From assembly GCA_050331115.1 (NCBI GenBank), contig JBHJHD010000059.1, positions 1-64,000 of the forward strand: a DNA stretch of 64,000 bases, given 5' to 3'. Positions 42,139 to 50,209 of the stretch are shown piece after piece. The notes beneath the pieces were generated by a model. That model saw nothing but the letters and a program-made list of their open reading frames with translations. It did no database searches and had not been told where the DNA came from. A program made the translations under genes and the position numbers. Positions within the stretch are counted from its first letter, which is position 1; every line of letters begins with the position of its first letter. Source of the stretch: JBCCAG01 sp050331115 (GTDB taxonomy: Bacteria > Cyanobacteriota > Cyanobacteriia > CAKZMO01).

Positions 42139-43182
42139 CTAAGAGCTGGACAGCACGTTATCCGACTGGGGTGAGCCCGGGACCGAATCAGCGCTCTGCT
42201 GACGCCCGGTTCGATCAAGTCGATGCCGATGGGTAAGATAGCGGTTGATGCGGTGCTCTACTTGCATCATCAGCCACTCAAGTTTGGGGCTGTAAAGGCC
42301 GAAGGTCAGCCAGTTGATGATCGGGGCAACCAGCGTGACCTTGCGGCGAATGCCCAGCTTTTTGTACTTCGTCTTGAAGTACCCGTCTTCGGCCAAGTTC
42401 CACTTGGTGCGCAGGTGACGCAGGCTATCTAATGTCCAGGCATTGCTCCAGCGCAGCATGTAGTAGTGCACATCGGCGAGCTCCTGGGGCGGGCCAGGCA
42501 CGTAGGTCACCAGGGAATCGGGCTCGAAGTAGACGGCCTCACCCGCCTCGCGCACCGTCATGCAGAAGTCTAGGTGCTCTTTTGTATTCAACATGGCCTC
42601 GTCCAGGGGGCCAATGGTGTCGAAAATGGAGCGGCGCACCAGAACGCAGTGGAATTCGGCGAGCTCAGTAGGCGATCGCTCCAGTCGATCCCGCATGGCA
42701 GCGACCTTTTTGCCCTGGTGATACATCTTTTCCCGCAGCCGCCGCCGCCCGGTCTGGTCGACCCAGATATGCGACTCGCCACCGGCAAAGTGAATCTCCT
42801 CGTGGATGGGCTCGTAGTGGCACATCAGGGGGCCGACAACCGCCGCCTCTGTCTCTTCGGCGCATTTGATCAGCCTGTCCAGCCAGCCGGGAGTGACTAC
42901 AACATCGTTATCGACAAAGGCGAGGTACTTCGTATCCACATGCTGAATGCCGATGTTGCGCGCTTGGTTGGGGTGCAGATAGTAGTCGGTTCGAATTAGC
43001 TCGAACGGCCTGAGTTTAGACTGCTCTTCTAAGTATTGCTTCAGCTTCTTGGGAGAGTTGCCGTCGACATACACCAGCTTAAAAGGAATTTTGGTGTGCT
43101 CATAGATGCTCTCCAGCGATCGCTGCGCATAGCTGAACCGCTCCCGAGGAACAACGACAATTGTAATAATTGGTTCTGTCAT
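42139..43182 (-). CDS. GT2 family glycosyltransferase
   Basis: Protein of 347 residues. The N-terminus TEPIITIVVVPRERFSYAQR departs from the usual PTYNR loop, but the nucleotide-sugar fold follows: FKLVYVDGNSPK, YYLHPNQARNIGIQH, the DxD region FVDNDVVVTPGW at about 92, and LNTKEHLDFCMTVREAG with the base candidate at about 202. The last 100 residues carry an amphipathic helical region (VTLVAPIINWLTFGLYSPK) and a polar Ser-rich tail. It lies between the permease and the sulfotransferase-like gene. Sugar specificity unknown. Confidence 0.88.
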   Translation of the reverse strand: MTEPIITIVVVPRERFSYAQRSLESIYEHTKIPFKLVYVDGNSPKKLKQYLEEQSKLRPFELIRTDYYLHPNQARNIGIQHVDTKYLAFVDNDVVVTPGWLDRLIKCAEETEAAVVGPLMCHYEPIHEEIHFAGGESHIWVDQTGRRRLREKMYHQGKKVAAMRDRLERSPTELAEFHCVLVRRSIFDTIGPLDEAMLNTKEHLDFCMTVREAGEAVYFEPDSLVTYVPGPPQELADVHYYMLRWSNAWTLDSLRHLRTKWNLAEDGYFKTKYKKLGIRRKVTLVAPIINWLTFGLYSPKLEWLMMQVEHRINRYLTHRHRLDRTGRQQSADSVPGSPQSDNVLSSS

Positions 43183-43196
43183 AAAAACTCCTGTTT

Positions 43197-44090
43197 TTAG
43201 CTAAGAAAGCTGTATCCCTTGAGAAAAGGGAAAAGGCTTATTTTCTCTTCGACTTCTTGTTTCAATTCCAGGCCCCACTCTACTTTGTGGCGGCTTTTAC
43301 TTGGGAGTTCAAAAACGATGCTGGCGCAGGCATCTAGATAGTCGTCTGAAGGCAATACGTTTAACCAAAAGCATAAATCTCGTAGCTGGGGTTGAGTCTG
43401 CTCAATAATGTCTTCATGGCGAAGGTCGTAGATCTCTAGATAATCTAGATCGCTGGCCATCGCTTTTATGTCCATAATTGATTCGCAAACTTTAAAGTAG
43501 CGGCTTACGGTATCTCGTAGATCTGACGGTGACGAAGAATTCCGGGCTTTTTTGAGCGCCATTGTTGCAATATTATCGAACGGATTGCGAACAACGTGGA
43601 CTAGCTTGATAGGTATCTCGACCAAGTCGTAAAGCCTGCGAAGGAGCTCTGGCCTAGATGCAATCGAGGTTGCCGAAAATTCACCATGCTTATCGCCGAT
43701 GACCTGAATATGTTGATAAGCGCCTTGCCATTGGTTAGGAACGTCATAGGTGTAGCCGTTTCCCCGACGCCAAGAATGCCCTCTTATCGACGTATTTTTG
43801 AGTAGAAGATAGTAAAGGGCGTTACGGCTTAGCCCAGCGTCGGCATACTTGATGGCCCGTAGCTCATGGGCCATGACAATGTTAGGGTTGGCGTCTAGAA
43901 GCGCTGCAACCAGACTATGGCCACTTCTAGAGTAGCCGATGAACAAACAAAAGGTTTCTATCGCCTCGAAGGTGCGAGTAAGCTTCTCATCAATACCTAC
44001 AGCCGCTAGGCGAGACAGATTATACTGAATCGGCCAGGGGAACTTTTTCTTCTTCTTTAAGAGAAGGTTTAATAACGTCGTGGACTGCAT
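43197..44090 (-). CDS. Sulfotransferase-like protein
   Basis: Protein of 297 residues. Residues 49-64 (CLFIGYSRSGHSLVAALLD) form a P-loop-like site for the 5'-phosphosulfate of PAPS, and residues 163-176 (LVHVVRNPFDNIATM) match the 3'-phosphate motif with RNPxD. Both occur in the order and spacing of carbohydrate sulfotransferases. The P-loop has Ser-Gly-His where most have Ser-Gly-T/S, a mild departure. If active it would put sulfate on the exported glycan. Base composition is visibly more AT-rich than the neighbours, and the neighbours on both sides are glycosyltransferases. A homologous GT-associated non-sulfating role cannot be excluded. Confidence 0.7.
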   Translation of the reverse strand: MQSTTLLNLLLKKKKKFPWPIQYNLSRLAAVGIDEKLTRTFEAIETFCLFIGYSRSGHSLVAALLDANPNIVMAHELRAIKYADAGLSRNALYYLLLKNTSIRGHSWRRGNGYTYDVPNQWQGAYQHIQVIGDKHGEFSATSIASRPELLRRLYDLVEIPIKLVHVVRNPFDNIATMALKKARNSSSPSDLRDTVSRYFKVCESIMDIKAMASDLDYLEIYDLRHEDIIEQTQPQLRDLCFWLNVLPSDDYLDACASIVFELPSKSRHKVEWGLELKQEVEEKISLFPFLKGYSFLS

Positions 44091-44114
44091 ATCGATTCTC
44101 GTGCGATGTAATGT

Positions 44115-45386
44115 CTAGTGGCTCAGAGAGAAGGCAGCTGGCTGAGAAGGGGTCGAATTAGGGTCAACAAGTGATTCATAGAGATCCACAAGAGCGTCGT
44201 TGAGCTTGTCGAGATCGTAGTGCTGCTCCACAAAAGCACGGCCCGCCCGCCCCATATCTGGCCAGCGTTCAGGATGTTCGATGAGATAAATCAGCTTTTC
44301 TGCGATCGCCTCAGCGTCTCTTTCAGGCACCAAAAAGCCGGAGATATCTTCCTCCACCAGCTCTGGGATGCCGCCGTGGAGGGTGCTGATCACAGGTAGA
44401 CCCATCGCCATTGCTTCTTTTAAGACATTGACTGGAGCATCTTGATTTCCATCAGCGGCCGTGACGCTCGGCGCAATGAATAAGTGCGAGGTGCCGAGTA
44501 GAGAGATAATTTCCGACTGCGATCGCCGCCCCAAGAACTTAATCGACTGTTGAGCATTGAGCGACTGGGTCAGCTGCTCGAGCGCTTCGCGAAGCTCCCC
44601 GTCGCCAATGATGATGTACTCCACATTGGCATAGCTCTTTAGCATTTGAGCCACCGCACGAATCCCGTATTCGATTCCTTTCTTCTCAACCAGGCGTCCG
44701 GTGGTCGCAATCCGAATCGGCCCCTCCTGCGGAAGCTGACGGATACTGAAGGGAAATCGGCTGTAGTCTAATCCAGAGCCGTGGACCCGAATCCGATCGG
44801 CGGGGCAGCCTAGCTCGACTGCGCGCCCCATGAAAAATTTGCAGTTCGCTAGGAAGTAATCGCCGCTCTCAAACAGAGGATCATAGATATCTTCGCCGTT
44901 GTCTTGAACAAAGTGGCTAATGTCATGACCCCGAAAAATCGTAATCAGCTTAGCTTCGGGGGAATGGGCGACCTGAAACGCCATTCCCCTGAAGCTTACT
45001 GTGCCAAACTGGCAGTGAATAATATCGTAGCGCTCCTTCAGGTTGGGAAGCAGCGTGTAGAGGGGCCATAGAGAGACCGCCTGGCTCCCATATTTGAAAA
45101 AGTTTAGCGATCGCAACGTTGCTTTTGGCGCTTGAAATAACTTAGAGAGGCATACACCAACGCCCTTAAGAGCGCGCCAGGCGAGATTGGTGGGAATTTT
45201 CTGTAGGTATTGCGTTCGCTCCAGCAGCTTATAGCTGACAACATCGTCGTGCAGCTTAGAAAAGTCGCCTGGCCGATCGGCATAGATATCAACCTCGTGC
45301 CCCCGATCGAGGAGGCCTGTCACTTGGTTGAGGATGAATGTTTCCGATATGATTGGAAACTGACCGACGATAAACGCAATCTTCAT
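44115..45386 (-). CDS. GT4 family glycosyltransferase
   Basis: Protein of 423 residues with a GT-B fold. The N-terminal domain opens with MKIAFIVGQFPIISETFILN, the SETFI pattern of WcaL/colanic-acid-type enzymes. The C-terminal domain has RIATTGRLVEKKGIEYGIRA, YIIIGDGELREAL and the EX7E motif in KEAMAMGLPVISTLHGGIPE. It is a retaining transferase that probably adds a hexose to the repeat. Codon use looks more AT-rich than most of the window. A 193-bp gap with an inverted repeat precedes it, suggesting a second promoter inside the glycan block. Confidence 0.92.
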   Translation of the reverse strand: MKIAFIVGQFPIISETFILNQVTGLLDRGHEVDIYADRPGDFSKLHDDVVSYKLLERTQYLQKIPTNLAWRALKGVGVCLSKLFQAPKATLRSLNFFKYGSQAVSLWPLYTLLPNLKERYDIIHCQFGTVSFRGMAFQVAHSPEAKLITIFRGHDISHFVQDNGEDIYDPLFESGDYFLANCKFFMGRAVELGCPADRIRVHGSGLDYSRFPFSIRQLPQEGPIRIATTGRLVEKKGIEYGIRAVAQMLKSYANVEYIIIGDGELREALEQLTQSLNAQQSIKFLGRRSQSEIISLLGTSHLFIAPSVTAADGNQDAPVNVLKEAMAMGLPVISTLHGGIPELVEEDISGFLVPERDAEAIAEKLIYLIEHPERWPDMGRAGRAFVEQHYDLDKLNDALVDLYESLVDPNSTPSQPAAFSLSH

Positions 45387-45507
45387 GGCAATCTTTTACG
45401 GGTTGAGCACAAACTGTCTGTTGAGGGGCTTGATGTCTTTTACTAAGCTACTCTCTGATTGAAATTTTCCCCAGCGTTGGCTTCACTCTTTCCAGAGCGC
45501 TTACAAA

Positions 45508-45527
45508 TGTAATAAAAAAATATTACA
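45508..45527. promoter_or_regulatory. AT-rich inverted repeat inside the glycan block
   Basis: TGTAATA at 45508-45514 is mirrored exactly by TATTACA at 45521-45527 across six A residues. It sits 122-141 bp upstream of the GT4 start in the largest gap of the block (45387-45579). It could be an operator or promoter element. A GGCTAA / TTAGCC hairpin lies near 45548-45565, a possible attenuator for the upstream unit. Confidence 0.4.
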
Positions 45528-45579
45528 AGAGTACTCGGCCTTTTTGGGCTAAAGCCGCTTAGCCTAAAATTGCGTACTT

Positions 45580-46560
45580 CTAGAGCCTGCTGGGGCTGGC
45601 GCCCGCCCTAAGCCGAATTTTTGCCCAAGCGCTGCTATAGCGGACAAAGAAAATGACGAGCGAAACTTTCAGCTTTTCGCTAATTCTGCTTAAGTTCGGG
45701 CTTCTAAATACGCTAGAAACATACATCACAGGTGGAATCAAATCCTGCCCAAGAATTATTCCAAAAACCAAATGATTCAGGAGCCTTGGCGGTATCCACT
45801 TTTGCTGAGTCAGCTTAAACGGTAGGGTGCCCTCATGAAAAAAGTGATAGAGATTCCTGCCTAATAAGTCATAGTGGCCGCCGGCCAGGCGAACCGTTTT
45901 CATATAGATTTGCCCAAACGAGGCTCTAGCTGGGTGGGCAATGCGGACTTCTGCTGCGTAAGCCTGCTGGTAGCCTGCATTGTAGACGCGCTGTCCCCAG
46001 TCTAAATCTCCCCCTGACTTTAACGTCTCATTGAATACACCGACTTTGTCGACTATGGCCCTCCAAGTGAACAAGTTTGCAGTAGCCCCATACTTCATGT
46101 CTCTAAGGTGCTGCTCTTGTGGAAAAGCAGTCGCCATCTCGAACAGCTCGACGGGAGTCGGCCGCTCAGCGTCTTGCGGAAAAATTTCAATCTTTCCAGA
46201 GACGAGACCGCAGTCAGGGCTCTTAAGCAAGTGATGGACGCCCTTTTCAAGCCAGTCGGTCGCGGGAATACAGTCTGCATCCGTGAAGGCGATCGCCTCT
46301 CCTTTTGCTTGGGAAATTCCCCGATTACGGGCTGCGTAGGAGCCAGGCGTAGACTCATAGGTTAGAACCACGCTGTCGTAGGACGCCGCCAGAGCCCTGA
46401 TGGCGTCCAAATTATCGTTATCAGAGCCGTTGTCCACCACGATAATCTCGTAGCGCGATCGCCCGTAGGTTTGGTTCGCTAACGCTTCTAAGCAAAGCTT
46501 CAGGCGCTCCGCGTCATTGAAAACGGGGATGACAACTGAGACGAACGGATACTCTTCCAT
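45580..46560 (-). CDS. GT2 family glycosyltransferase
   Basis: Protein of 326 residues. GT-A fold: VSVVIPVFNDAERLKLCLEA, YEIIVVDNGSDND, GSYAARNRGISQAKGE, the DxD-type region AFTDADCIPATDW at about 91, and KSGGDLDWGQRVYNAGY at about 192. The C-terminus has a membrane-associated segment (LLNHLVFGIILGQDLIPPVM) and a basic tail (KLSVSLVIFFVRYSS-type). It is followed upstream by the flavoprotein gene with a 21-bp gap. Sugar unknown. Confidence 0.9.
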   Translation of the reverse strand: MEEYPFVSVVIPVFNDAERLKLCLEALANQTYGRSRYEIIVVDNGSDNDNLDAIRALAASYDSVVLTYESTPGSYAARNRGISQAKGEAIAFTDADCIPATDWLEKGVHHLLKSPDCGLVSGKIEIFPQDAERPTPVELFEMATAFPQEQHLRDMKYGATANLFTWRAIVDKVGVFNETLKSGGDLDWGQRVYNAGYQQAYAAEVRIAHPARASFGQIYMKTVRLAGGHYDLLGRNLYHFFHEGTLPFKLTQQKWIPPRLLNHLVFGIILGQDLIPPVMYVSSVFRSPNLSRISEKLKVSLVIFFVRYSSAWAKIRLRAGASPSRL

Positions 46561-46581
46561 AATGTTCTACCCACACCCACG

Positions 46582-48066
46582 CTACGCCGGAGTTGATACC
46601 GGTTCAGCTTCGGACTTAGCAGACTGCGATTTCGCCTTTGACCACTCTTTGTTGGTGAAGTCTTCGTGGTAAGAGCGCTCCACGTTCACGTTCCAAATGT
46701 CGTGCTCCTCACCGGCAATATTCTTCGCCGCTAGCAGCGCCGTCAGCATCGAGTGGTCCTGGTTGTTGTAGCGGTGCATGCCGTTGCGGCCTACGGTCTG
46801 CAGGTTCTCAAATCCTTTGATGTAATCCTCCAAAACCTGTAGATGCTTGCGGTACTCGCCGTCATAGACTGGGTAGGCCTTGAACTGACGGATGACGCAG
46901 CCGTCTTCTACATCCTCTGGCTTAACGCCCAGATCGAGGTTAACGATTTCTTGAGAGGCGAGCTCAATCAGCTTTTCATCCGCCATCTCCCAAATCTCAT
47001 CCCCCTCGCTGCAGAAATACTCCATACCGAGGCAGGTCTTGCTGCTGTCTGGCACCATCTCAGGGCTCCAATTTTTGAAGTTCTGGATGCGGCCTACCTT
47101 GAACTCAGGGCTGTGGATGTAGAGCCAGTTGTCGGGAAATAGGTGCTTACGATCGATAACCAGCGACACAATTAAGAAGTCGCGGTACTTGAGCCCATGA
47201 GCCGCTTCGAGCACGTGCGCAGGCGGGGGCGGGTCGAGGCGGTGCATCAGTGCCGTGATGGGCATGGAGTTGATGTAGTGATCGCCGGTCAGCTCAAAGG
47301 TCTCCCCCCCTCGCTTTGCGACTATCTTGGTAATGCGCATGCCCTCGCGCTCCACTCTTACGACCTCGGTGTGCATATGCACCGGGGAACCGTCTTCTTC
47401 CAAGATCTCTTGGCAGCGCTCCCACATCATGCCGGGGCCGAGGCGAGGGTAGTCGAAGGTTTTGATTAGGCTCTTGGCGTCGGTGCCGCCAAACAGAGCG
47501 TTGATTACCGCCTGCTTGAGTGACAGGTTCTTGATGCGCTGAGCGGCCCAGTCGGCGCGAATCTGACTGCAGGGGATACCCCACACCTTCTCGGTATAGG
47601 TCTTGAAGAAGATGCGGTACAGCCGTCTCCCGAAGCAGTCGGTCACCCATTCTTCGAAGGTCTCGGGCTCAGCAGTAAGATTGAGATACTTCCTTGTCTT
47701 AGCCTTTAAATAGCTTGCCAGAATCATAGCGCTCTGGAACGGCCCAAGGTTTCTCAAAGTCTTGAACAGCGCCAGCGGATAGTCGTAAAATTTCCCTCCG
47801 TAGTAAATACGGGACATGCGCGGCGTTTGGATAAAGTCGTCCTCGAGAATTTCTTTCCAAACGGCCTGTACTTCGCCGACTTTGGTAAAAAAGCGGTGTC
47901 CGCCGATGTCAAAGCGGTAGCCTTTGTAGGTTTCAGTGCGAGAGATGCCGCCTACTTTATCGGACTTTTCTAGCACAACGGATTTAATGCCGTGCTTCAT
48001 CAGCTCATAGCCCGAGGTCAGTCCGGCTGGACCACCGCCAATAATCACTACGGGATTCATACTCAT
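46582..48066 (-). CDS. NAD(P)/FAD-dependent oxidoreductase (UDP-galactopyranose-mutase-like)
   Basis: Protein of 494 residues. It opens with MNPVVIIGGGPAGLTSGYEL and VVLEKSDKVGGISRTE, then GYRFDIGGHRFFTK and EKVWGIPCSQIRADWAAQR. The C-terminal nucleotide-binding region ends with GRNGMHRYNNQDHSMLTALL. This is a recognised flavoprotein family found in exopolysaccharide gene sets, related in fold to UDP-galactopyranose mutase and protoporphyrinogen oxidase. It probably acts on a nucleotide sugar or a lipid-linked sugar. Its exact reaction is not established by sequence. The final 25 residues are Lys/Ser-rich. ATG 48066 has a second Met two codons on. Confidence 0.88.
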   Translation of the reverse strand: MSMNPVVIIGGGPAGLTSGYELMKHGIKSVVLEKSDKVGGISRTETYKGYRFDIGGHRFFTKVGEVQAVWKEILEDDFIQTPRMSRIYYGGKFYDYPLALFKTLRNLGPFQSAMILASYLKAKTRKYLNLTAEPETFEEWVTDCFGRRLYRIFFKTYTEKVWGIPCSQIRADWAAQRIKNLSLKQAVINALFGGTDAKSLIKTFDYPRLGPGMMWERCQEILEEDGSPVHMHTEVVRVEREGMRITKIVAKRGGETFELTGDHYINSMPITALMHRLDPPPPAHVLEAAHGLKYRDFLIVSLVIDRKHLFPDNWLYIHSPEFKVGRIQNFKNWSPEMVPDSSKTCLGMEYFCSEGDEIWEMADEKLIELASQEIVNLDLGVKPEDVEDGCVIRQFKAYPVYDGEYRKHLQVLEDYIKGFENLQTVGRNGMHRYNNQDHSMLTALLAAKNIAGEEHDIWNVNVERSYHEDFTNKEWSKAKSQSAKSEAEPVSTPA

Positions 48067-48124
48067 ACTTATCTTTTCCTAGTCGTCCTGCCTGATAAAA
48101 ATTGCACAGAGAGATTCAGCGCCC

Positions 48125-49132
48125 TTACGCCCTGCTGCCTGCGAGCAGGGGCATATTGCTCAAATAATGCTTCAGCGTTACATAGGCAAAGGCTCCACCG
48201 CCGTATATGAAGTACAGCCAGTGCCATGGAATAACGCCGAGGGTGAACAGCAGCCCTCGCTTTTGATAGAAGAATCGATAAACCTCAGCATTGATGGCCG
48301 TAAGGGCAATCGCGATCGCCACCGCCACCCACAGCAGCCACCCCAAAATTAAACTGCCCAATAGGCTACCCACGAGCGCAAATGCTAAGACGACGCTGAT
48401 TCGGTTGGCGTAGCTCAAGTTCAGGTCAGCGTCTAAACGCTGCTCTTTGAGCAGCAACTCGCTCCAAGGCAGCGCCCGGTAGAAAATTTCCGCCCTCAGC
48501 AGCGATACGGGCTCCCACCGCTTCAAGTGCTTGACCTGGATATGTTTGTACAGCCGAATTGGATAGCCCGCGCGCGTCAGGCGATAGCCCAGCTCAATAT
48601 CTTCAATACAGGGCTTACGGTAGCTTTCGTCAAAGCCGCCGACGGCCCAAAACGCGGCACGCCGCACCGCGCCGCAGGCTCCCCAAAACGTGGAAGCCTT
48701 TTCCGCCGATTTTTGATGGGTGTAATGGTGAAACAGGTTCTTGTACTGCGAAAGAAAATTATCAGCACCGGGAGCGTCATCATAGGAACCAATCAGGGCC
48801 CCTAGCTCCGGCATCTGTATAAAAGCCTGCTCAACCTGGCCTATGGTCTCGGGGTGCACTGTAACGTCTGCATCCACAAAAAATACGACGTCTCCGGACG
48901 CTGCCTTAGCGCCGACGTTCCTAGCCCGGGCCGGGCCGCCTGAGGCGGGCAACCGCAGCACGGTGGCCCCAAAATCTTCAGCGACCTTCCATGAGCCGTC
49001 AGTGTCGCCGTCGGATACCACGATGACCTCGTCCGCAGGGCGATCGCTGTCTTTGAGACTCTCCAGACACCGCTTGAAGCTCTCGCCGCCGTTGTATACG
49101 GGGATCACGATTGAAATACGGATAAGAGACAT
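48125..49132 (-). CDS. GT2 family glycosyltransferase with C-terminal membrane helices
   Basis: Protein of 335 residues, the first gene of the minus-strand glycan block. GT-A fold: RISIVIPVYNGGESFKRCLE, EVIVVSDGDTDGSW, GGPARARNVGAKAASGD, the DxD region VFFVDADVTVHPE at about 90 and KPCIEDIELGYRLTRAG at about 187. Two hydrophobic helices at about 248-285 and one near 305 anchor it to the membrane, which fits an initiating or early transferase that acts on a lipid carrier. ATG 49132 follows an AT-rich 5' region with a 10-bp hairpin. Confidence 0.9.
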   Translation of the reverse strand: MSLIRISIVIPVYNGGESFKRCLESLKDSDRPADEVIVVSDGDTDGSWKVAEDFGATVLRLPASGGPARARNVGAKAASGDVVFFVDADVTVHPETIGQVEQAFIQMPELGALIGSYDDAPGADNFLSQYKNLFHHYTHQKSAEKASTFWGACGAVRRAAFWAVGGFDESYRKPCIEDIELGYRLTRAGYPIRLYKHIQVKHLKRWEPVSLLRAEIFYRALPWSELLLKEQRLDADLNLSYANRISVVLAFALVGSLLGSLILGWLLWVAVAIAIALTAINAEVYRFFYQKRGLLFTLGVIPWHWLYFIYGGGAFAYVTLKHYLSNMPLLAGSRA

Positions 49133-49817
49133 TATTCTATGCTGCAGTTTTTATATTTGGTGGCCAGTACATTGAATGTCGATACCCGAACCCTCTGAAT
49201 CGCCACCTCAGCATTCTTCTCTAAATGTTGAGGAAGGCATGACATTCCCCCATAAGCGCATTTAGCTGTGCTCTATTAACAATCCCAAAAACCGACAGCG
49301 CGTAAACGCAATAAATTAGAAGTTGCGGCTGCTATCTCCATTAGGCACCTGCCGAATTTCCTAACGAAAGTTTTTGATATACCAACTCTATCCCATGAAA
49401 AAAGATTTTCTAACGCAGCGCAACGGCAATTCCGCTATCTTTACGTGGAGTTCACAACCTGTCAGCGACTAAAGTAATTCCATAAAGAATGTATTGAGTT
49501 AAGGCGCGCCGTGGTATACCCAAGCACAGTATGTTCCAAATAGCGCATCCCGCTGCGAGCCTCAGTATCTAGCGCAAAATTTAACTTGCGGAAGCAAAAT
49601 AGAGGCCTTCTTTTTTGGCTGCCACCTTACCAATACATAACTATTTGCAGAGTTCTTTTGAGATGAATGGGGAACAGTATTTCTCAGTAATCTTGTGCAA
49701 TCTTTTCTAGATATACTTTAAGAATATAAAAATGTAGAGAATTCTTGAACGCTCCAGCGCGCTTTCCGGCTCAGCCTATAGGAATATAAAACGACCCGAA
49801 GCAGTATGAATTTTACC
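49133..49817 (-). promoter_or_regulatory. AT-rich leader/promoter region of the glycan block
   Basis: This 685-bp region without genes has a much lower GC content than its neighbours and stops in all frames. On the minus strand a 10-bp stem with one G-U pair lies at 49206-49233 (CCTCAGCATT / AATGTTGAGG), 74 bp before the first glycosyltransferase start, and could structure the mRNA leader. A GGTATATC -10-like box lies at about 49386 on the minus strand. A long, AT-rich control region fits a regulated surface-glycan operon. Confidence 0.45.
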
Positions 49818-50040
49818 TTAGGTAACCCCGCAGCTCAGCTGATGGGTCCAGCCTACCCAATGAACCTCTGCACCTTTGAACCCAGCTGCCTGCATGTCGG
49901 CTTTGATACTGCTTGCAGCGGGGCTCAGCTCATACTGCTGCAGTCTGTCAGCGCCGATAATGCTCTGCAGCAGCCTTGAGTCATTTGGCCAATGCGCGTT
50001 AACTTGGAAGGGTATAGGGTGCAGGGCAGGGGGAACGCTA
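49818..50040 (-). pseudogene. 5'-truncated gene fragment abutting a MITE
   Basis: On the minus strand an open frame of about 74 codons enters directly from the MITE edge at 50040 and ends at a TAA complemented at 49818-49820. It reads PFQVNAHWPNDSRLLQSI, IGADRLQQYELSPAASSIK, ADMQAAGFKGAEVHWVGWTH, protein-like in composition and without a start codon. The family is not recognised. The break falls exactly where the MITE begins, so either insertion or a MITE-associated deletion removed the 5' end. What lies beyond the MITE does not continue the frame. Confidence 0.45.
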
Positions 50041-50171
50041 AGAGGATGTTTGAAAAGTATTGGTTAAAGCATGACGCCTCGGTTTCACCCCCCTCAATCC
50101 CCCTACGCCCTGAGGGCGTAGGGGGATTGAGGGGGTAATACAGAACTTTCGCTACTTTTCAAACGCCCTCT
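50041..50171. mobile_element. 131-bp MITE-like element
   Basis: Terminal inverted repeats of 19 bp with two mismatches: AGAGGATGTTTGAAAAGTA at 50041-50059 and its counterpart AGAGGGCGTTTGAAAAGTA read from 50171 inward. The core is a perfect palindrome: 22-bp arms 50089-50110 and 50114-50135 around TGA (CCCCCTCAATCCCCCTACG...). There is no coding capacity, as for a non-autonomous element mobilised in trans. No convincing target duplication is seen beyond TA-like flanks. This repeat type (TTTTCAAACGCCCTCT end) is familiar from cyanobacterial genomes. Confidence 0.85.
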
Positions 50172-50209
50172 AAAGTAATTTGCAGAAGACACAGAGAGAA
50201 ATAGCGCAA

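Noticed and set aside
49876..50067. 63-codon plus-strand Cys/Ser-rich frame running into the MITE
   Set aside because: It is opposite the more protein-like minus-strand fragment and ends inside the MITE terminal repeat.
50041..50171. The MITE palindrome as a plain intrinsic terminator or a CRISPR repeat
   Set aside because: The outer 19-bp terminal inverted repeats and the lack of repeated units with spacers identify a mobile element; no CRISPR array was seen anywhere in the window.
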